Under the pieces are notes generated by a model. The model saw only the letters and a program-made list of their open reading frames with translations. It did not search any database and was not told where the DNA came from. The position numbers and the translations under genes are program-made. From Zhouia spongiae (GTDB lineage Bacteria; Bacteroidota; Bacteroidia; Flavobacteriales; Flavobacteriaceae): a DNA stretch of 64,000 nucleotides. Shown in pieces: positions 35,689 to 45,197 of the stretch (the stretch's first letter is position 1; every line of letters begins with the position of its first letter). The stretch spans positions 1,724,804 to 1,788,803 of the forward strand of contig NZ_CP094326.1 in NCBI RefSeq assembly GCF_022760175.1, in the 5' to 3' direction.

Positions 35689-36993
35689 ATGAGCGGTATT
35701 GTAGCCATAGTAGGAAGACCCAATGTAGGGAAATCGACCCTGTTTAATAGATTGATTCAAAGAAGAGAAGCGATTGTGGATTCAGTTAGCGGAGTAACCC
35801 GCGATCGCCATTACGGAAAAGCTGATTGGAATGGGAGAGAGTTTTCACTCATTGATACCGGTGGTTATGTTGTAGGAAGTGATGATATCTTCGAACAGGA
35901 AATAGATAAACAGGTAGAATTGGCTATAGATGAAGCCGATGTGCTGATCTTTGTAGTTGATGTTGAAGTTGGCATTACCGGGATGGATGAAGACGTAGCG
36001 AAGCTATTAAGACAATCTCAGAAACCGGTTTTTGTCGCTGTTAATAAAGTGGATGATGCAACCAGGGAAGCGAATGCTGTTGAGTTCTATGGGTTGGGAC
36101 TGGGAGATTATTACACGATATCGAGTATTAACGGTAGCGGTAGCGGGGAATTGCTCGATGCGGTGGTAGAAGCACTTCCTGAATATGAGGAAGCGACAGA
36201 TGAAGAACTACCTCGTTTTGCAGTAGTAGGTAGGCCAAATGCAGGAAAATCTTCTTTTATCAATGCACTGATAGGAGAAGACCGGTATATAGTTACCGAC
36301 ATTGCAGGAACCACACGTGATAGTATAGATACGCGCTATAATAGATTTGGGTTTGAATTCAATCTGGTTGATACCGCGGGTATCAGAAGAAAGGCGAAAG
36401 TAAAAGAAGACCTTGAGTTTTATTCTGTGATGCGTTCTGTACGGGCTATAGAGCATTCTGACGTTTGTCTGCTGGTACTGGATGCCACGAGAGGGTTCGA
36501 AGGACAGGACTCCAATATATTCTGGTTAGCCGAAAGAAACAAAAAAGGAATCGTTATCCTTATAAATAAATGGGATCTTGTAGAAAAAGAAACCAATACC
36601 GTTAGGGATTTTGAAAGAAAGATAAGAAAAGAGATAGAACCCTTTACAGATGTTCCTATCATATTTATGTCGGCCCTTACCAAACAACGTATCTACAAAG
36701 CTATAGAAACGGCTGTAGAGGTGTACAAGAGCAGAAGCAAAAAGATTTCCACTTCAAAATTGAACAATACCATGCTTCCTTTAATTGAAAAAACGCCACC
36801 GCCGGCCGCCAAAGGAAAGTATGTAAAAATCAAGTACTGTACACAATTGCCTACACCAACACCACAGTTTGCCTTTTTTGCAAACCTTCCCCAGTATATA
36901 AAAGATCCGTACAGAAGGTTTGTAGAAAATAAACTAAGAGAAAATTTTGACTTTAACGGTGTGCCAATTCAGGTGTATTTCAGGAAAAAATAA
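35689..36993 (+). CDS. der: ribosome assembly GTPase Der (EngA)
   Basis: 434 residues with two tandem GTPase domains and a C-terminal KH-like domain, needed for maturation of the 50S subunit. The first domain has GRPNVGKST (residues 9-17), DTGG and NKVD; the second has GRPNAGKSS (near residue 183), DTAG and NKWD. The C-terminal domain ends [22 protein letters not shown] frame beginning 7 codons earlier runs into the TACCTTTG promoter box, so the ATG at 35689 is chosen. It is a single-gene unit; the next gene is 470 bp away. Confidence 0.97.
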   Translation: MSGIVAIVGRPNVGKSTLFNRLIQRREAIVDSVSGVTRDRHYGKADWNGREFSLIDTGGYVVGSDDIFEQEIDKQVELAIDEADVLIFVVDVEVGITGMDEDVAKLLRQSQKPVFVAVNKVDDATREANAVEFYGLGLGDYYTISSINGSGSGELLDAVVEALPEYEEATDEELPRFAVVGRPNAGKSSFINALIGEDRYIVTDIAGTTRDSIDTRYNRFGFEFNLVDTAGIRRKAKVKEDLEFYSVMRSVRAIEHSDVCLLVLDATRGFEGQDSNIFWLAERNKKGIVILINKWDLVEKETNTVRDFERKIRKEIEPFTDVPIIFMSALTKQRIYKAIETAVEVYKSRSKKISTSKLNNTMLPLIEKTPPPAAKGKYVKIKYCTQLPTPTPQFAFFANLPQYIKDPYRRFVENKLRENFDFNGVPIQVYFRKK

Positions 36994-37463
36994 CTGTACG
37001 AAATTAATTTTTTAACATCTTCTTGGTTTTTTGGTTGAACTGAAATCTTACTCTTGTTGAGAGTTCAATCAAAAAAAGACAGGATTACGTTATGACTTCT
37101 TTTTGCAGGAGGGGTGACTTTATACACAAGATTCCGCCATAACCGGAACCGTTGAGGGTAAAAGTCGTTGCACGGTTTAAACCGGATGTGTTGAAGGCCG
37201 CATGCCTACCTTATATGCGACCGGAACAAAAAGATGATTTCCAGGGTATAGTTTTGCAATGGTATTTTATGCTGAGCATTTCGATGTATTCAGGTATTAT
37301 CGGGAGGGGGAAATCTCAATTGTTGAGAAAAAAAAGGAAATATGCTTCGATTGGTTGCTTTTTGTCTCTTTTTTAAGAAAATTATAACATAACAATGTTA
37401 AACCTTTCCCGTTTATTAATGTCTTTTGTAGTATCGAAGTTAATCGAACCTTGAACCAGAAGA
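36994..37463. other. intergenic region between der and the barrel receptor
   Basis: 470 bp. The only structure that stands out is the barrel-gene remnant near 37150-37310 (listed separately) and a weak hairpin (TTGAACT / AGTTCAA, 37035-37068) that may end der. No intact gene is seen. Confidence 0.5.
37150..37310 (+). pseudogene. remnant of the 3' end of an outer-membrane barrel gene
   Basis: A short open stretch reads KDDFQGIVLQWYFMLSISMY, closely resembling EDYIQDSQSTVLQRYFMLSF at the C-terminus of the intact barrel receptor downstream (around 40111-40170). At DNA level TTGCAA..GTATTTTATGCTGAG at 37254-37276 matches TTGCAA..CTATTTTATGCTGAG at 40145-40167. The rest of the barrel gene is missing. 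It looks like the decayed end of a former tandem paralogue, not a working small gene. Confidence 0.55.
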
Positions 37464-40244
37464 ATGAGAAAAAAGATCACCCTTATAATACTGCTTTTAG
37501 GCGGTTTTATTTATGCACAAGACTTTGTTGTAAAAGGAATTATTAAAGACGGAGGTACAAATACTGTGCTGGAAGCTGCTACCATTTATGCAGAGACATT
37601 AAAAGACAGTACTTTAATTTCATACACTATCTCTGAAAAAGACGGTTCTTTTGAACTTGAGTTGCAGACCCCGGTTACCAAAGCCAATTTATATATTTCC
37701 TATTCAGGATATGGTGTCAATAAGCGGATTATAGAACTTAATAAATCTAAAATCGAATTGGGTGAAGTACTGCTGGAACAGCATATGGAAGAACTGGAAG
37801 GCGTAAGTGTGGTAGGAGAACGTATCCCGATCCAGATAAAGAAGGATACATTAGAGTTTAATGCCGATTCTTTTAAGGCTCGTCCGGATGCTAATGTAGA
37901 AGAATTGTTGAAAAAACTACCGGGGGTAGAGGTCGATAGCGATGGAAAGATAACCGTGAACGGGAGAGATGTTAACAGGGTTTTAGTAAACGGAAAAGCC
38001 TTTTTCGGGGATGATCCCAAAATAGCCACTAAAAATTTGCCGAAGGAGATTATCGATAAAATACAGATCACAGATACAAAATCTGAAACCGAAGAATTTA
38101 CCGGTAAGGAATCTAATTCCGAAGAAAAAACAATCAACATAACCATAAAAGAAGATAAAAATAAGGGACACTTCGGTAGAATGACTGCCGGATACGGAAC
38201 CGATGACCGCTACCAGTTGAACGGAATGCTGAATATGTTTAAAGGAGAAGAACGCGTAAGTATTCTTGCAGGTAAAAATAATATCAACAGTGCCGGATTT
38301 TCCATGGATGAAATTTTTGATATGGTAGGGAACTCAGGCAGAAGAAGCGTATCTGTTGGAGGGAATGGAGGTTTTAGTGTCAATGGGCTTAGTTTTGGGT
38401 TTGGACAGGGAATAACGACCTCGACCAGTATAGGAGGGAATTATGCAAATGAGTTTAATGATAAAACAGAACTGACCGCCGATTATTTTTATGGGGGAAG
38501 CAGCTCCTTTAACGATACGAAAACTTCAAGAGAAAATATACTTCCTGACAGGCGGTATTTTACGGAAAGTACCTCCAGCTTTGACGGTGATACTGATTCT
38601 CACAGAGCCAATGCGCGTTTTGAGTTCGAACTTGACTCTACTTTAAAGATAACCCTTGCACCCAGATTTAACCTGGCTAAGAGCCTTTCCTCTAATGTCA
38701 GAAGTGAAATGGCAACAGACGAGAATGGCGACCTGATCAATGAAAGTGAGTCTGCCAATGTAAGCGAAAATGAGCAACAGGGTTTTAGTAATAACCTGAG
38801 CATAATTAAAAGATTCGGAAGTAATGGCAGATTCCTGAGAGTAGGGTTCAATAATAATAATAATGTGTCTGAAGGAATCTCTAATCTGAATACCTTAAGA
38901 GAAGTATATGGTAATAATCCTTCCGAAGAAGAGGTAGATCAGCAGACCTCCACGAATAACCGGTCAGATGCCTATGGAGCCCAGGTGGAGTTCAGGCAAC
39001 CCATAGTCGAAAACCTTTTTGCAGATATCGAATACAACTATGACTGGCAACTTCAGAAGAATCATAGAATAGTAAACGATTACGATGATGTAACCGGCGG
39101 GTATACAGATTTTAACCAGGACCTTAGCTCTGACTTTATATTCAAAAATATAAGGCAAAGATCTTCCTTCGGACTTAATTATGAGGGTGAATCATTGAGT
39201 GTAGGGGTAAATGCCAATTGGCAGAATACACAAATGAATAATGACGATTATTTACAAAATACGCAATTCGATAAAGATTTTAATAACTTTTATTTTACAA
39301 GCAGGGTTCGTTGGAGATTAAGCAGAAACAAGCGTATTCGGTTCGATTACAGGTCGAATGTCGATGTTCCGTCCATTTCTCAGCTTCAGCCGATCGAGAA
39401 CATATCGAATCCTACCAATATCATTACCGGTAATCCCGATCTCGATGCCTCTTTAAGTCACAGGATTTCATTTAATTATAATAACTTCGATTGGAGGAGC
39501 AGAAGCGGGATGTTTATCTATGGATCCATGAATTTTCAGAATGATAGAATAACCCGTTTAACCGTAACTGATGAGAATTTCATCAGAAGAACGACATACA
39601 CCAATGTCGATGGTAATTATTCGGCGAATTTGGGAGCATCATACGGAAAGCAGATTAAAAAAGATACTGTCTATACTCTTGGTTGGCGCCTGAGATTAAA
39701 TGGCGGATATAATAATGAAATCAGTTTTAGCAATGGGGTTAAGTTTACTTCTAAAAACTTTAGTTTCACTCCACGGTTAACATTTGATTTCAATTACAAA
39801 GAACTTATAGATATAGAACCTGGTTATGCTATAGCATTTAACAATACGTCATATACACTGGACAACTTAAATGAAGTTAAGTTTATAACCCACAATGCCG
39901 AATTAAGGACATCTACTTACTGGCCCAAGAATATTATATGGGGCAATGACATTGTATATAGTTATAATGGGAATGTCAGTGATGGCTTTGATAAAAGTTC
40001 CGTTTTCTGGAATATGAGTTTGGGAGTGCAGATGTTTAAAGAAAAAGGAACCCTGAAGCTATTGGCTTACGACTTGCTCGATCAGAATATTAATACAAGG
40101 CGGACAGTGGCAGAAGATTATATACAGGATAGCCAGAGTACCGTATTGCAACGCTATTTTATGCTGAGTTTTACCTGGAAGTTTGATAAGTTCGGAGGGA
40201 AGCGGCCACCGTCGCATGGAGGCATGCGATTTAGAAGGTTTTAA
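37464..40244 (+). CDS. outer-membrane beta-barrel receptor-like protein with carboxypeptidase-like N-terminus
   Basis: 926 residues. A signal peptide (RKKITLIILLLGGFIYAQ) is followed by a carboxypeptidase-regulatory-like domain (residues about 20-110), a TonB-plug-like segment (NVEELLKKLPGVEVDSDGKI, VNRVLVNGKAFFGDDPKI) and an outer-membrane barrel running to the C-terminus. The barrel part has the aromatic, alternating pattern of the OMP_b-brl_3 type and ends with the strand YFMLSFTWKFDKF and a basic RFRRF tail. Such proteins resemble TonB-dependent receptors but have no SusD partner here, so substrate and dependence on TonB are open. A barrel-gene remnant lies just upstream. Confidence 0.92.
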   Translation: MRKKITLIILLLGGFIYAQDFVVKGIIKDGGTNTVLEAATIYAETLKDSTLISYTISEKDGSFELELQTPVTKANLYISYSGYGVNKRIIELNKSKIELGEVLLEQHMEELEGVSVVGERIPIQIKKDTLEFNADSFKARPDANVEELLKKLPGVEVDSDGKITVNGRDVNRVLVNGKAFFGDDPKIATKNLPKEIIDKIQITDTKSETEEFTGKESNSEEKTINITIKEDKNKGHFGRMTAGYGTDDRYQLNGMLNMFKGEERVSILAGKNNINSAGFSMDEIFDMVGNSGRRSVSVGGNGGFSVNGLSFGFGQGITTSTSIGGNYANEFNDKTELTADYFYGGSSSFNDTKTSRENILPDRRYFTESTSSFDGDTDSHRANARFEFELDSTLKITLAPRFNLAKSLSSNVRSEMATDENGDLINESESANVSENEQQGFSNNLSIIKRFGSNGRFLRVGFNNNNNVSEGISNLNTLREVYGNNPSEEEVDQQTSTNNRSDAYGAQVEFRQPIVENLFADIEYNYDWQLQKNHRIVNDYDDVTGGYTDFNQDLSSDFIFKNIRQRSSFGLNYEGESLSVGVNANWQNTQMNNDDYLQNTQFDKDFNNFYFTSRVRWRLSRNKRIRFDYRSNVDVPSISQLQPIENISNPTNIITGNPDLDASLSHRISFNYNNFDWRSRSGMFIYGSMNFQNDRITRLTVTDENFIRRTTYTNVDGNYSANLGASYGKQIKKDTVYTLGWRLRLNGGYNNEISFSNGVKFTSKNFSFTPRLTFDFNYKELIDIEPGYAIAFNNTSYTLDNLNEVKFITHNAELRTSTYWPKNIIWGNDIVYSYNGNVSDGFDKSSVFWNMSLGVQMFKEKGTLKLLAYDLLDQNINTRRTVAEDYIQDSQSTVLQRYFMLSFTWKFDKFGGKRPPSHGGMRFRRF

Positions 40245-40263
40245 TGCTTAATGATATCTGTAG

Positions 40264-40292
40264 AAGCCGGTAATTTTAATTGCCGGCTTTTT
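40264..40292 (+). terminator. terminator after the barrel receptor
   Basis: AAGCCGGTAATT / AATTGCCGGCTT with a 2-nt loop (one G-T pair), followed by a T run; 20 bp past the stop. Confidence 0.85.
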
Positions 40293-40333
40293 TATAGTCG
40301 GCATTTTACAAAAAAAGATGTAACTTTTATAGG

Positions 40334-40511
40334 CAGTAAATTACCTCGGGGGCAAGCCCACGAGAGGGCAAGCGTAAAGAAAAGGTCTGGTAGCCCTTTT
40401 TAGCGATGGGGCCAGCTGGTGCATGGCAAAACATTTCGACGCAAGCCCTGTGAAATTCCTTTTGGAATATTTCACAAGGACAAGCGTCGGAGCATTTAAA
40501 TCTCGATGATC
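40334..40511 (-). repeat. R2-type intergenic repeat, full copy B (opposite orientation)
   Basis: The reverse complement aligns with copy A at 34741-34937. The hairpin GTGAAATATTCC-AAAA-GGAATTTCAC (40450-40475) and the GGGC-TT-GCCC hairpin near 40346-40361 are kept with changes on both arms. It is shorter than copy A by a 12-nt gap near the start. No R1 repeat is next to it. Confidence 0.85.
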
Positions 40512-40528
40512 GGGTAAATAAAAGTAAA

Positions 40529-41029
40529 ATGAAAGCAGAAAATCTGAAAAGCATACAAGCCCCGCTGAAACAAAAATACCGGGAAGAACCGGAGTCGGCT
40601 GTCATTACTTTAAAAGCTAACGGGTTACTGGGTAACAGTATCTCATGTAAGGTTGAAACAGGAAAGCTGATAGTGGAGGCAGGTCTTCATCCGGCCACCG
40701 GAGGAGACGGAACCCTTGCCTGTTCGGGCGATTTGCTCCTGGAGGCTTTGGTGGCCTGTGCAGGGGTAACTCTGAATGCTGTGGCGACTTCAATGGGATT
40801 ACGTATTGCAGGTGGAAAGGTGACCGCTGAAGGCGATCTTGATTTGAAAGGAACCTTGGGAATATCAAAAGATACACCTGTAGGATTCAGGGAAATACGT
40901 TTGTATTTCGAGGTTGAAAGCCATGAAAGTGCCGAAAGCCTTGAAAAGCTCCGGGAGCTTACGGAAAGGTATTGTGTGGTGTACCAAACAATTGTTTCTG
41001 CCACCCGGGTTAAAACTTATCTTGAATAA
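40529..41029 (+). CDS. OsmC family protein
   Basis: 166 residues. OsmC/Ohr proteins are dimeric thiol peroxidases or related redox proteins. The two expected cysteines are present: LVACAGVTLNAVATSMGL (near residue 76) and RELTERYCVVYQT (near residue 150). The N-terminus is polar with no signal, so cytoplasmic. The spacing and the EALVACAG motif point to the OsmC branch more than Ohr. It stands alone between the R2 repeat and the convergent MutS-like gene, 16 bp away. Confidence 0.92.
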   Translation: MKAENLKSIQAPLKQKYREEPESAVITLKANGLLGNSISCKVETGKLIVEAGLHPATGGDGTLACSGDLLLEALVACAGVTLNAVATSMGLRIAGGKVTAEGDLDLKGTLGISKDTPVGFREIRLYFEVESHESAESLEKLRELTERYCVVYQTIVSATRVKTYLE

Positions 41030-41045
41030 TCTGTAGGCATAAGCC

Positions 41046-42809
41046 TTATTCAACAATATCCATATGTTTCAATAAGAACGAAGCATTCATGTTCTGACAG
41101 ATACCTTCCTTTAATTCGTAGCTGAAATAGAGCTCGTCACCTTCAATGACAGCATCAAAGTAGTAGTTCTTTACTACATCCAGTTCATTAGCAACCTCGC
41201 ATAAGCTAAGGTCGTGCGTTGCGATAATTCCTGTAGCATTACTTTTTACCAGGCGTTCTACCAGTTTACGCGATCCAATGGCTTTATCGGAACTGTTCGT
41301 GCCTTTCAGAATCTCATCAAGGATGATAAAGTATTGATCCGTTTTAATGGCATCTACAATAAATTTTAAGCGCTGTAGTTCCGAAAAAAAGTAAGAAGCG
41401 CCGTCACTTAGTGAGTCGGATGTGCGCATGCTGGTAATGAGTTTCATAGGTGTGTACTCATATGAGGAAGCACATACAGGCAACCCGCAATTGGCCATCA
41501 CAATGCTTAAAGAAACGGTTCTGAGGAAAGTGCTTTTTCCCGCCATATTGGCTCCTGTTATGATAAAGAACTCCTGATGATCGATAACGAAATTATTGTC
41601 GGTTCTGTTACCCGGGTCTAACAACGGATGCCCTAAACCGGTAGCATTGACCCCGGTATTCTTTTTTGGGACAGGAAAACAGTATAAAGGATGGTTAAAT
41701 GCAAAATTCGATAAAGAATTCTGAGCATCTATATAGGCAACTGTATCGAACCATTGCCCGACATCGTGCTTATGCGTAATGATCCACGCTTCAATGGTGT
41801 TGGCATGCCTGAGATCCCATAAAAAGAATCCGTTTGCCAGAACCCCGAAAAGCATATTGTTTCGCTGGTCTAACGAATCGATGGCTTTTGATAGTTTTTT
41901 CAGGATGTCTGATGCCTTTTCTTTTCCGGAAGTCAGTGTTTGTTGCTTTTCTTTTAACATCTCGGATGAAAATGTGGCCTCCTCGATCATTTTCAGCAAT
42001 TGGTGATACTGCTGAAAAGCTTCTTTGGTCTTAGATGCACGATCAGAAAGAATATTCGTTTTTTTAAAATACTTTCCGGTAATGATTAAAGCGGTTAAAA
42101 ACCAATACACAACATACGATTCAGGAATAATATTTAGAAAAGCCAGCGCTATAATGCCTGTTGAGATCACAGAAAACCCAAATGCTATTTTTTTTGTGTG
42201 TTTCGGAGTGTAAGTTTTATACGCTTTAATCCAGTTAGTAATTTGTGCGGTACTGGTATCGGATTCAATAATAGAAGCGATGGCCGAATACTGTTGTCTC
42301 CATTCCGGTTGCCGGCTTAATTCTTTAACGACTTCTTGTTTCTTTATGGTATGGGCAGGGTCGTTATTTAATAAATTGCCTGCCAGTTCTCTTTTTCCTT
42401 CCCCGGTAGATGTCCGGTTTAAATATTGGAAAAAAGACCCTTTGCCGAACAAGTCGATATCGTAGCTGTAGAAATGACTCGCTTCTGAAAATTCGTCGCC
42501 CCTGTCCAGATCGTTAAACTGCCGGTTTAAAACCCTTAATTCGGTTTCGTTAATACCGAGCAGCTTTTTGGTTTTTTTCTTCAGATATTGTAAACGGGAA
42601 TAATACGATACTAAACCAAGGAAAACACCTATGCCTGTGATCGCTGTAAGCAAGGTAATCTTCCAATGACTATGAAAAAAATAAACTCCGGACCCGAAGG
42701 CCAAAAAGACCAGTAAGCGAAGCATACTGAACAGGAATAACTTTTTGTTAATTGCTTTCAGGGCATCCTTGTGAACGGTTAGTTGCTCTCTGTAAAAAGA
42801 TTCAGGCAT
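41046..42809 (-). CDS. membrane-anchored MutS-like ATPase
   Basis: 587 residues. The C-terminal third is a MutS ATPase domain: Walker A ITGANMAGKSTFLRT near residue 423, the SDSLSDGASYFFSELQRLK segment, Walker B FIILDEILKGTNSSDK and the His-loop GIIATHDLSLCEVA. The N-terminal part has paired membrane helices at about residues 24-68 and 205-246, and a helical clamp-like core between 250 and 380. There is no mismatch-binding (domain I) FxE motif. This matches the MutS-related membrane family seen in Bacteroidota, not MutS or MutS2. Role unknown. It overlaps nothing; neighbours are OsmC (convergent) and the TPM gene upstream (90 bp). Confidence 0.9.
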   Translation of the reverse strand: MPESFYREQLTVHKDALKAINKKLFLFSMLRLLVFLAFGSGVYFFHSHWKITLLTAITGIGVFLGLVSYYSRLQYLKKKTKKLLGINETELRVLNRQFNDLDRGDEFSEASHFYSYDIDLFGKGSFFQYLNRTSTGEGKRELAGNLLNNDPAHTIKKQEVVKELSRQPEWRQQYSAIASIIESDTSTAQITNWIKAYKTYTPKHTKKIAFGFSVISTGIIALAFLNIIPESYVVYWFLTALIITGKYFKKTNILSDRASKTKEAFQQYHQLLKMIEEATFSSEMLKEKQQTLTSGKEKASDILKKLSKAIDSLDQRNNMLFGVLANGFFLWDLRHANTIEAWIITHKHDVGQWFDTVAYIDAQNSLSNFAFNHPLYCFPVPKKNTGVNATGLGHPLLDPGNRTDNNFVIDHQEFFIITGANMAGKSTFLRTVSLSIVMANCGLPVCASSYEYTPMKLITSMRTSDSLSDGASYFFSELQRLKFIVDAIKTDQYFIILDEILKGTNSSDKAIGSRKLVERLVKSNATGIIATHDLSLCEVANELDVVKNYYFDAVIEGDELYFSYELKEGICQNMNASFLLKHMDIVE

Positions 42810-42900
42810 AACATATGATTCAATTAATAGCTTACAAAAGAAACCAATTATCGACTGGTTTGCTTATAAGGAAAAGTTAAAAGGATCGATTATAGGCAGC

Positions 42901-43731
42901 TTACCAGCTACCGCTGGCACCGCCGCCACCGAAGCCTCCGCCACCGAAGCCTCCGCCGCCAAAGCCCCCGCCAAAACCGCCACCGCTTCCAAAGCCACCA
43001 CCGGAAGAGCCTCCGAAGCCGCCCCGGCCCATATTACTCAGGATGATCATATCCCAGATGTCAAGTCCACGGTTTCGGCCGCCGGATCCGCCACCACCAT
43101 CCCGGTTCTTTTTAGACAAGGCAGCGATAATGATAAAAAAGATAAAGACCATAAATATGATCGCCCCGGCAGGGATTTTATTTGAGTCTGGTTTTCGGCT
43201 TCCTTTGTATTCACCGGACAATACCTGGAAAATAACATCCGCTCCCCTGTTTAATCCGGTATAATAATCACCTTTTTTAAACTCAGGGATAATAACGTTG
43301 GTGATGATTCGTTTAGTCATGGCATCGGTAAGTAAGTGTTCGACGCCATAACCGGACTGGATAGCAATCTGTCGGTCGTCTTTGGCCAACAGTATAAAAA
43401 CACCATTGTCTTCTTTCTCCTGTCCGATTCCCCATTCATGTCCCCATTGTGCAGCAAGATAATTGATGTTTTCTCCTTCGGTAGAAGAAATTACGGCTAC
43501 TACAATTTGAGTAGATGTGGTGTCGGAATAACGGATGAGCTTATTCTCCAACGCCGATTTTTCAGAGGCTGATAACAGGTTTACATAATCGTATACACTG
43601 GTTTGGTCAGCAGGTGTTTCAGGAATCCGGAATTGGGCAGGTGAGACATGAAATATCAAAAGTCCTGCGAGCAGGCATAAGTAAGTTCTAACCGTATTTA
43701 AATGCACTTTTTTATCCTTTTGATATTTCAT
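42901..43731 (-). CDS. TPM-domain membrane protein with Gly-rich tail (YgcG-like)
   Basis: 276 residues from the ATG at 43731; an earlier ATG at 43752 is possible. A signal peptide (YLCLLAGLLIFHVSPAQ) leads into a TPM (YgcG) domain at residues about 40-165 (VYDYVNLLSASEKSALENKL, WGIGQEKEDNGVFILLAKDD, IQSGYGVEHLLTDA), a membrane helix (AGAIIFMVFIFFIIIAAL) and a Gly/Ser/Phe-rich tail ending GGGASGSW. It overlaps the cytoplasmic TPM gene by 20 bp and sits with LemA, an arrangement common in flavobacteria. These proteins are linked to envelope stress or photosystem repair in other groups; the function here is not known. Confidence 0.9.
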   Translation of the reverse strand: MKYQKDKKVHLNTVRTYLCLLAGLLIFHVSPAQFRIPETPADQTSVYDYVNLLSASEKSALENKLIRYSDTTSTQIVVAVISSTEGENINYLAAQWGHEWGIGQEKEDNGVFILLAKDDRQIAIQSGYGVEHLLTDAMTKRIITNVIIPEFKKGDYYTGLNRGADVIFQVLSGEYKGSRKPDSNKIPAGAIIFMVFIFFIIIAALSKKNRDGGGGSGGRNRGLDIWDMIILSNMGRGGFGGSSGGGFGSGGGFGGGFGGGGFGGGGFGGGGASGSW

Positions 43732-44152
43732 TTGATAATTCATCTGTGTCATCGTGATGCCAGGGGAAGTGAGCCTGAAGTTCTTTCCCGGCTTTTAAAA
43801 TTCCTTCAACTAAACCCTTTTTAAATTGTTTCTGCCTGAAAAAGTCCTGCATGATATCCTTGGTGCTATTCCAAAAATTTTCAGGAACACTGTCATTAAT
43901 GCCCTTGTCGCCGCAGATAGTAAAAGTATGATCGTTTACAGCGATATAGATAAGAACTCCGTTAGCTTCCTTGGTATTATCCATCTTAAGCCAGTGAAAT
44001 ACTTCTTTGGCACGTTCAAAAGCCGGTTTGTTTTGTGAGGTACTTTCTATATGTACCCGGATCTCACCCGAAGTTTGCATTTCGGCAGTACGGATCGCAT
44101 CTACAATTTCCTGTTCGTCTTCAGGCGATAAAAAATCTTCAACTACAGACAT
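43712..44152 (-). CDS. cytoplasmic TPM-domain protein
   Basis: 146 residues, no signal peptide. The TPM domain fills most of it: SPEDEQEIVDAIRTAEMQTS, GEIRVHIES, KMDNTKEANGVLIYIAVNDH and the acidic helix LVEGILKAGKELQAHF. It is a soluble version of the same domain as the next gene, with which it overlaps by 20 bp, and it starts 9 nt after lemA. The trio LemA-TPM-TPM is a stable operon in this phylum. Confidence 0.9.
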   Translation of the reverse strand: MSVVEDFLSPEDEQEIVDAIRTAEMQTSGEIRVHIESTSQNKPAFERAKEVFHWLKMDNTKEANGVLIYIAVNDHTFTICGDKGINDSVPENFWNSTKDIMQDFFRQKQFKKGLVEGILKAGKELQAHFPWHHDDTDELSNEISKG

Positions 44153-44161
44153 CGGTACCCT

Positions 44162-44758
44162 TTAAAAATCAAAGTTAACATCAGGGGCTTTTTCTGCTCC
44201 GGCTTCTGCGGCGAAACGTCCCATTTCATCAAAACCAAACATCCCGGCAAGCAAACTGTTCGGGAATATTTTAATGTGTTTGTTGTATGTGTTTACAGAT
44301 TCGTTAAAACGGTCTCTCGCAACATTAATCCTGTTTTCTGTGCCTTCTAATTGAGCTTGGAGTTCCAGGAAGTTCTGATTGGCTTTAAGTTCCGGATAAC
44401 GTTCTACGGTCACTAATAAGCGGGACAAAGCAGATGATAGGCCGCTCTGCGCCTGATTGAAAGCCTCCAGTTGTTGAGGTGTAATATTGGTCGGGTCGAT
44501 GTTCGTTGAAGTAGCCTTGGCTCTTGCCTCGATAACATCGGTTAAGGTAGATTTTTCAAAATCGGCCGCACCCTGAACAGTTTTAACAAGGTTACCGATA
44601 AGATCGTTTCTTCTTTGGTAAGTACTTTCGACGTCTGCCCATGCAGTTTTTGCATTTTCTTCGTATGTTACAGCTGTATTATTAATGCCGACAGCCCATC
44701 GGTATAACCCGAATGCTACAACAACGATTATAATTACAGGAATTAACCACTTTTTCAT
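44162..44758 (-). CDS. LemA family protein
   Basis: 198 residues. An N-terminal membrane anchor (WLIPVIIIVVVAFGLYRWAV) is followed by the long LemA helical domain: ENAKTAWADVESTYQRRNDL, IGNLVKTVQGAADFEKSTLT, YPELKANQNFLELQAQLEGT, and the C-terminal NVARDRFNESVNTYNKHI with the KIFPNSLLAGMFGFDEMGRF end. It heads a three-gene operon with two TPM-domain proteins and has a good promoter upstream. Physiological role unclear. Confidence 0.95.
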   Translation of the reverse strand: MKKWLIPVIIIVVVAFGLYRWAVGINNTAVTYEENAKTAWADVESTYQRRNDLIGNLVKTVQGAADFEKSTLTDVIEARAKATSTNIDPTNITPQQLEAFNQAQSGLSSALSRLLVTVERYPELKANQNFLELQAQLEGTENRINVARDRFNESVNTYNKHIKIFPNSLLAGMFGFDEMGRFAAEAGAEKAPDVNFDF

Positions 44759-44801
44759 TTCTGTTTAGTTTTTAAGATTGTTTCGCTTGTTAATAGGTAT
44801 A

Positions 44802-44832
44802 TAAAGTTATGATTTCGTTACATCCCGGCAAA
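44802..44832 (-). promoter_or_regulatory. promoter of the lemA-TPM-TPM operon
   Basis: TTTG (44832-44829), exactly 19 nt, TAACTTTA (44809-44802, one mismatch at the last base). About 40 nt before the ATG. Confidence 0.65.
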
Positions 44833-44867
44833 CGGATTCGACTAAAAATTTGTAGGCTATAGTCTTA

Positions 44868-45197
44868 TTATAACTGTTCTTTAATTTTAATAAGTTCAGT
44901 TTTTATACCCTCCAATTTACGAATAATCTCAAAATTTGAAAGGGTTTCCATCTTTTCTTCCTTGAGGTGAGTTTTGGCGCCTTCCAGGGTGAAGCCACGT
45001 TCTTTAACCAAATGATATATAAGCTGAAGGTTTTTGATGTCTTCTTTTGTAAATTTCCTGTTGCCCTTGGCATTTTTCTTAGGTTTGATGACCTCAAATT
45101 CCTTTTCCCAAAAGCGGATAAGAGAGGTGTTTACATCAAAAGCCCTGGCTACTTCGCCTATACTGTAATACAATTTGTCAGGAAGGTCTATATGCAT
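44868..45197 (-). CDS. small MerR-type transcriptional regulator
   Basis: 109 residues. The MerR winged helix-turn-helix occupies residues about 10-80 (YYSIGEVARAFDVNTSLIRF, WEKEFEVIKPKKNAKGNRKF, KERGFTLEGAKTHL), followed by a short coiled coil that would form the dimer. There is no C-terminal sensor domain. The start overlaps the stop of the M23 gene (TAATG), so the two are co-expressed. It may control its own operon or cell-wall genes; the target is unknown. Confidence 0.92.
   Translation of the reverse strand: MHIDLPDKLYYSIGEVARAFDVNTSLIRFWEKEFEVIKPKKNAKGNRKFTKEDIKNLQLIYHLVKERGFTLEGAKTHLKEEKMETLSNFEIIRKLEGIKTELIKIKEQL

Noticed and set aside
36950-36975. TTGGCACACCG (minus strand) at the end of der as a sigma-54 promoter
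   Set aside because: No GC at the -12 place and no gene downstream on that strand.
37152-37376. A 74-codon frame as an independent small gene
   Set aside because: Only the YFMLS part is recognisable and it matches the end of a large barrel protein, so it is treated as a gene remnant.
42901-43110. Gly-rich repeat DNA as a mini-satellite
   Set aside because: It is the coding sequence of the Gly-rich tail of the TPM protein, which is usual for this family.
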